Part shown: positions 46,053 to 49,883 of the stretch, piece by piece
Layout of the letters: each line of letters opens with the position of its first letter
Numbering within the stretch: the stretch's first letter is position 1
Assembly (NCBI GenBank): GCA_044238735.1
Contig: JBIICS010000003.1
Coordinates: 1 to 49,883 of the forward strand
Reading direction: 5' to 3'
Source of the DNA: JBIICS01 sp044238735
GTDB taxonomy: Bacteria; Bacteroidota; Bacteroidia; UBA4408
DNA length: 49,883 bases
Translations under genes and position numbers: made by a program
Notes under the pieces: generated by a model
The model's input: the letters and a program-made list of their open reading frames with translations, nothing else
What the model was told of the DNA's origin: nothing
Database searches by the model: none

Positions 46053-46995
46053 TTAACGTAATGGATTCGTAATCACTTATCTTACTTAAATCTATTGTAG
46101 CGGCAAATTTACTGTCGTCTGGGCCACTCATCGGTTTAAATTTAGCACCCCAAATAAACTCGTTATGATGATAGGAAAAACGTGCATAAGTATGCTGAGA
46201 AAAAGTTTCATCAAACCCTTTAAACAAAACCATTAATTCCGCATCAGCTTCTTCCAGGTCATTCGCTTTTAATTGATACAAAGGCGATTTTTCATCTATA
46301 GGATGAACTATTGTCCAACTTAAAGAGAAAAAAACAATACGTTTAAACTCCAGAGAAAGATTAAAAAAGCGGCGTATTTTTTTATCTCCTTCACCCACCA
46401 TCATGGCTAAAATCAGCTCGGCCTCCGTTTCCATGAGCTGACTGTTATATTTATTAGCGATCCGAAACATAAGTGCATGACCCTCCTTGTATGGAACAAT
46501 TAAAACATTTTTACTTTTTAGTAAACGAGCTTTAGGCCTGGAAAATCTTCCATACATAATACCGGTAGCTAAGGCAAAACCAAGCAAACCTAGCATAGCC
46601 TCAATGGCAGCCAATAGATTAGCCGAAAAACTAATGGGGGCTACTCTTCCGTATCCAACGGTTGATAAGGTTTGAGCACTAAAGAAAAAAGATTCGATAA
46701 ATGTTTGGATAAAAGACAAATCGGATGAAAAACCGAGACATTCCGGACCAATAAAAGCATATAAAAAGGCGAAAAATGAATTTGCAATAATAAAACCTAT
46801 AGTTACAATCACAAAAAATTTAATCCAGCTAATGGTAATTAAATATTGAAACAAACTGTGTTTTTCAAAAATATTTTGACCTATCCGTTGAATATTAAAA
46901 GTGCCATCTTCAGATAAAATCTTTTGACGCCTTGTACCAAAGCGATTTCCAAAACCCAGGTTATTATCATTATTTTGATTATTTCGTATGGCCAT
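46045..46995 (-). CDS. Inward-rectifier (KirBac-type) potassium channel
   Basis: This 316-aa protein has two membrane helices (about residues 58-80 and 128-150) flanking the pore loop with selectivity filter STVGYGRVAP (TVGYG, 112-116). A C-terminal beta-rich cytoplasmic domain follows (ALMFRIANKYNSQLMETEAELILAMM, WTIVHPIDEKSPLY, HTYARFSYHHNEFIWGAKF), which is the IRK domain. Length and domain order fit KirBac. The start is ATG. It is translated just ahead of dacB. Confidence 0.92.
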   Translation of the reverse strand: MAIRNNQNNDNNLGFGNRFGTRRQKILSEDGTFNIQRIGQNIFEKHSLFQYLITISWIKFFVIVTIGFIIANSFFAFLYAFIGPECLGFSSDLSFIQTFIESFFFSAQTLSTVGYGRVAPISFSANLLAAIEAMLGLLGFALATGIMYGRFSRPKARLLKSKNVLIVPYKEGHALMFRIANKYNSQLMETEAELILAMMVGEGDKKIRRFFNLSLEFKRIVFFSLSWTIVHPIDEKSPLYQLKANDLEEADAELMVLFKGFDETFSQHTYARFSYHHNEFIWGAKFKPMSGPDDSKFAATIDLSKISDYESITLNG

Positions 46996-47072
46996 ATATT
47001 AACACATAGGCGTTAAGTTATTCATTTAAACAACTCATTTATTATTGAATTTATTTTTTTTATTTGCTTTTA

Positions 47073-47591
47073 ATGTTAATAAGTAGAAACATTCGGATAT
47101 TTATTTTAATTGCTTCCATAGCCGGATTAAATGCCTGCAGAAGCAGTAAAAACGCTTCCAAATTATCAAAAAAAGAGAAATACGAATACTATTCACAAAA
47201 ATTGGGTTTTAGGGTAGATGAAAATAGTAATGAAAAACTAATGGAAAGTATAGTTTACTGGCTGGGCACACCCTATAAATTTTCGGGATGCGATAAAAAC
47301 GGGATTGATTGTTCGTGTTTAGTTAAAAATATATACAGCGAGGTATATAAAATAGAACTTAAAAGGAATTCGCTCGAGATTTTTGACGCCTGCAACATAA
47401 AATCAAAAGAAAAGCTTAAAGAAGGTGATTTAGTTTTTTTTAAAACCGAAGGAAACAAAATATCGCATATAGGTATCTACTTAAAAGACAACAAGTTTGT
47501 TCATGCTTCCACTAAAAAAGGAGTTATGATCAGCGATTTAAAAGAGCCTTATTTTGAGAAAACCTATTATAAGTGCGGAGAGACCAAATAA
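47073..47591 (+). CDS. NlpC/P60-family lipoprotein endopeptidase (C40)
   Basis: I use the ATG at 47073 (172 aa) rather than an in-frame TTG at 47064 that overlaps a TTTATTTG promoter-like box. Lipobox GLNAC gives lipid Cys22. The C40 domain runs from about 56: WLGTPYKFSGCDKNGIDCSCLV holds the catalytic Cys80, with His132 (SHIGIYL) and His144 (FVHAST) following. The usual DCSG is DCSC here, adding Cys82 beside the nucleophile. It is expected to cut peptidoglycan stem peptides at the outer membrane's inner face. It is divergent from the channel-dacB unit. Confidence 0.88.
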   Translation: MLISRNIRIFILIASIAGLNACRSSKNASKLSKKEKYEYYSQKLGFRVDENSNEKLMESIVYWLGTPYKFSGCDKNGIDCSCLVKNIYSEVYKIELKRNSLEIFDACNIKSKEKLKEGDLVFFKTEGNKISHIGIYLKDNKFVHASTKKGVMISDLKEPYFEKTYYKCGETK

Positions 47592-47609
47592 ATTTTAAAT
47601 ATTTTTTAT

Positions 47610-47617
47610 TAATTTTG
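47610..47617 (+). promoter_or_regulatory. Candidate -7 element of the Cys-rich/MbnP operon
   Basis: TAATTTTG is an exact TAnnTTTG match, 22 bases before the proposed ATT start. Overlapping it, TTTGC-ATAC-GCAAA (47614-47627) is a small palindrome at the expected transcription start, where a repressor might bind. No clear -33 box is present. Confidence 0.4.
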
Positions 47618-47639
47618 CATACGCAAAGTATAAAAAATT

Positions 47640-48011
47640 ATTAAAAAGATAATCTCTATAATTCTGGCTTTTACTTTTCTGATAATTTTTTCGGGAAGTT
47701 CACTTATTGTTTTTAATTACAATCTTAACAAAACTGAAATAATTGAGAACTATTGTATTAATAAGAACAAACCCGAGCTATGTTGCGAAGGTAAGTGCCA
47801 CCTCGAAAAACAACTAAGTAAGCAGGAATCAACAGAAAAAAATAATCCGTTCCAAAACATTAAAGAAAATTTCGAGTTTACTTCACTCATTGAGGATTAT
47901 CAAATAAGTTTAAAATTATTTCCAGTAATTAAGAATACATTCTTTCAGCACATTAATCAAAAAGGGTTAAATTTTTACAATACCATTTTTAAACCTCCGG
48001 TTTTAGCTTAG
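47640..48011 (+). CDS. Small Cys-rich membrane-anchored protein with apparent ATT start
   Basis: An open frame of 123 codons ends at TAG 48009-48011; its in-frame upstream stop is at 47631. It lacks any ATG, GTG or TTG near its beginning; the natural start is ATT at 47640 (KKIISIILAFTFLIIF follows). One membrane helix (about residues 4-25) is followed by NYCINKNKPELCCEGKCHLE: Cys39, Cys48, Cys49 and Cys53 with His54, a likely metal site. The C-terminus is FNYNLN-linked helical sequence ending IFKPPVLA. I recall Bacteroidota proteins with this KPEL-C-GKC-L-KQL pattern and a PP-containing tail, but no defined function. It is 73 bases before the His-rich barrel gene. Confidence 0.78.
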   Translation: MKKIISIILAFTFLIIFSGSSLIVFNYNLNKTEIIENYCINKNKPELCCEGKCHLEKQLSKQESTEKNNPFQNIKENFEFTSLIEDYQISLKLFPVIKNTFFQHINQKGLNFYNTIFKPPVLA

Positions 48012-48084
48012 TTATCACCTTTTTACTAAGCAAAACTTTTCTGATTATTCGGGAAGGTGCTATTTACTCAAAAAATTTCTTACT

Positions 48085-49005
48085 ATGAAAAAATTAACAG
48101 GCTTATTGGCCTTTTTTATCTTTTCCGGTAGTAATGTATTTGCACAATGTAATTGTTCTTCATCGGGTTCAGCCTGCAGTTTTTTAACAAATGGTATGGA
48201 AGACCTAAACAATAAGTACAAATTTGATGTTGGAATAATTACAGAATACCGGAGATTTGAACACGATCACACACATAACCATCATCATTCGGGAGATGCT
48301 ATGCATAATCACAGTGGGGATATTAGCATTTCTAACCTCAATGTTTCGCAATTAACTTTGCTTTACAAAGCAAACAAACAGATTGTTCTAAATGCAAATT
48401 TTCCATATCTAATTTCGCAAACAACTAACGGAGAGCAGTTAACCTCTATAGGTGATGTTATGTTTAACGCAATATATAAGCCCATTAAAAACAACGGTTT
48501 AAGTATAATTGCAGGTGTTAAATTTCCCACTGGGAAAAATTTAAACTTACCTAACCAGAATATCAGTATTATGGGAACCGGAAGCTTCGATCCTATTATA
48601 GGTATTAGATTTAACAGGAATATTAAAAAATGGCTTATAAATAATCAGGCATTTTTTAAATACACTACGAAGGGTTTTGACAACATAAACTACGGCGTAT
48701 TTAATTTTGTTCAAGGACTAATTGGCTATTCTATTTTAAATACGTACAAAGATTCTGCACAAAAAATTACTTCCATGTCCATTCACTTTGGTTTTAACCA
48801 CGAATACTATGGTAAACAGCATGTAGGAAATGTTTATAATGGGAACTCTGGAGGAAATGCCTTATTTATTCCTGTTTTACTAAACTATACAGTTAACAGA
48901 TTTGATTTCGGATTTACGTATAGTCACCCTCTTTATCAATTCTATTTCGGAGAACAAAACAAACAACTAAACAGATTTAAAATTAACCTTAATTACAAAT
49001 TATAA
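48085..49005 (+). CDS. Outer-membrane barrel protein with Cys-rich N-terminus and His-rich loop
   Basis: This 306-aa protein has a signal peptide (residues 1-20, NVFAQ). The mature start CNCSSSGSACSF has Cys22, Cys24 and Cys31. After the first strand, residues 60-76 hold eight His (HDHTHNHHHSG and HNHSG). The rest reads as beta-strands of a transporter/DUF-type barrel (GDVMFNAIYKPI, LSIIAGVKFPTG) ending in an aromatic strand (FKINLNYKL). Metal, probably copper, binding or movement across the outer membrane is inferred from the His/Cys content and the neighbours. The stop is one base before the MbnP-family start. Confidence 0.8.
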   Translation: MKKLTGLLAFFIFSGSNVFAQCNCSSSGSACSFLTNGMEDLNNKYKFDVGIITEYRRFEHDHTHNHHHSGDAMHNHSGDISISNLNVSQLTLLYKANKQIVLNANFPYLISQTTNGEQLTSIGDVMFNAIYKPIKNNGLSIIAGVKFPTGKNLNLPNQNISIMGTGSFDPIIGIRFNRNIKKWLINNQAFFKYTTKGFDNINYGVFNFVQGLIGYSILNTYKDSAQKITSMSIHFGFNHEYYGKQHVGNVYNGNSGGNALFIPVLLNYTVNRFDFGFTYSHPLYQFYFGEQNKQLNRFKINLNYKL

Positions 49006-49006
49006 A

Positions 49007-49816
49007 ATGAAAACTATATTATTTTACTTATTAATTGCCGCTTTATACTTTAACTTTAGTGCCTGTAAAAAAGAGGAAGATGATCATGACCATGATCATA
49101 ATCATACAGATACAACCAAAAAAAATCCGCCCGCTAATGTTGCTACCTATGGAAAGGTAGCTTTTAATTTTGAGAATTTTGCCGGCAATGATACCCTTGT
49201 TTTTAATCAAAATTTGATTAATGAAAATGGAGATACCCTAAAAGTTAATATTTTAAATTATTATGTTACCAATGTTATTTTAAATAAGACCGCAGGTGGA
49301 ATACATAAGGAAAAAGAGAGTTATCATTTAATTGAGCATGGTAATGGAGCATCTAAATTTTTTACTTTGGATAGTGTGCCTGTTGGAAATTATAACTCTA
49401 TCACTTTTACAATAGGTGTAGACAGTATCCGAAATGTGTCGGGCATACAAAGTGGTGCTTTAGATCCTGCCAAAGGAATGTTTTGGTCGTGGAACAGCGG
49501 TTATATAATGGCCAAATTAGAGGGAAGTTCACCTCAATCCAGTCAAAGTTCAAAATTAATCAAATATCATATTGGTGGCTTTTCGGGAGCCAATAATGTT
49601 TTAAAAACAATTACATTAACCTTACCAAATCAGCTGGATATCCGAAACAATTTAATATCTACGGTAAAGATAAAAGCTGATATAATGGAGTTCTTTAAAT
49701 CTCCTAATACCATAAGTGTTGCAACAACACACACGATTCATATGCCGGGTGTTGCCGCTAAAAATATGGCAAACAATTATGCAGATATGTTTAATGTAAT
49801 TTCTGTTTTAAACTAA
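49007..49816 (+). CDS. MbnP-family (copper-binding) lipoprotein
   Basis: This 269-aa protein has a lipobox (FSAC, Cys20), then an acidic/His run DDHDHDHNH (25-33). The body fits the MbnP family: NILNYYVTNVIL near residue 81, VPVGNYNSITFTIGVD (124-139), DPAKGMFWSWNSGYIMAKLEG (153-173) and the C-terminal HTIHMPGV...ADMFNVISV. In methanotrophs MbnP is modified by the diheme MauG-like enzyme MbnH, which oxidises a Trp to kynurenine; Trp160 and Trp162 here are candidates. MbnP homologues outside methanobactin loci are common and probably handle copper. It is co-transcribed with the His-rich barrel. Confidence 0.85.
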   Translation: MKTILFYLLIAALYFNFSACKKEEDDHDHDHNHTDTTKKNPPANVATYGKVAFNFENFAGNDTLVFNQNLINENGDTLKVNILNYYVTNVILNKTAGGIHKEKESYHLIEHGNGASKFFTLDSVPVGNYNSITFTIGVDSIRNVSGIQSGALDPAKGMFWSWNSGYIMAKLEGSSPQSSQSSKLIKYHIGGFSGANNVLKTITLTLPNQLDIRNNLISTVKIKADIMEFFKSPNTISVATTHTIHMPGVAAKNMANNYADMFNVISVLN

Positions 49817-49824
49817 TTTAATAA

Positions 49825-49847
49825 GCCGGATGTAAATTACATCCGGC
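49825..49847. other. Perfect hairpin between the MbnP-family gene and the next gene
   Basis: GCCGGATGTAA and TTACATCCGGC (11-base arms, one base between) form a strong stem 8 bases after the stop. No T-run follows on the plus strand, so it is a poor classical terminator; it may stabilise the upstream message, slow read-through or mark a processing point before the next start at 49861. Confidence 0.6.
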
Positions 49848-49860
49848 ATATCTTAAAAAA

Positions 49861-49883
49861 ATGAAAAGCTCATTAAGATTTAT
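49861..49883 (+). CDS. Start of a further gene, cut by the window edge
   Basis: ATG begins an open frame MKSSLRF that runs off the window, 44 bases after the MbnP-family stop on the same strand. The identity cannot be read. Location alone makes an MbnH-type diheme cytochrome c peroxidase one candidate. Confidence 0.4.

Overview
The window is AT-rich chromosomal DNA from a member of the Bacteroidota. The evidence is several secreted proteins ending in type IX secretion (T9SS) type A sorting domains, a PorU-like sortase beside a PorV-like barrel, a fused SecDF, a single-chain PurL, and promoters of the Bacteroidota kind (TTTG, about 20 bases, TAnnTTTG) with few Shine-Dalgarno sequences. The sequence alone does not settle a genus. 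I found no rRNA, tRNA, CRISPR array, transposase or prophage.

Layout. Positions 1-393 hold five tandem copies of an 86-87 bp palindromic repeat. Next, on the minus strand, come mtgA (peptidoglycan glycosyltransferase), a second repeat-like hairpin, purL, and an SDR protein that lacks the usual catalytic Tyr/Lys. Positions 6020-14972 on the plus strand are a run of five exported proteins: two with T9SS sorting domains, one with tandem GVYG-like repeats, one small unknown, and one that starts with a P-domain and ends without a sorting domain. GT87 and purN (minus) follow, diverging from the acpP-fabF-rnc operon (plus) and a large reprolysin-like T9SS metalloprotease.

Positions 22788-35022 on the minus strand form an envelope block. 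In transcription order it holds a nine-motif FG-GAP/VCBS T9SS cargo, a YncE-like lipoprotein with a CX4CH heme-type motif, PorV2-like and PorU2-like T9SS proteins, apolipoprotein N-acyltransferase, and a small outer-membrane barrel. secDF diverges from this block behind a textbook promoter and is followed by a diheme cytochrome c peroxidase lipoprotein. Positions 39528-46995 are ordinary accessory genes: two GNATs, an SDR with a membrane partner, a DoxX-like protein, a SOUL protein, and dacB overlapping a Kir-type potassium channel gene.

The right end (47640-49883) is the most interesting part. It looks like a copper/metal-related envelope operon: a 123-aa Cys-rich membrane protein with no ATG (apparent ATT start), a beta-barrel protein with a Cys-rich N-terminus and a His-rich loop, an MbnP-family lipoprotein with a His/Asp run, a perfect hairpin, and the first codons of one more gene cut by the window edge. 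In known MbnP systems the partner is MbnH, a MauG-type diheme enzyme, so the cut gene is the first place to look for it.
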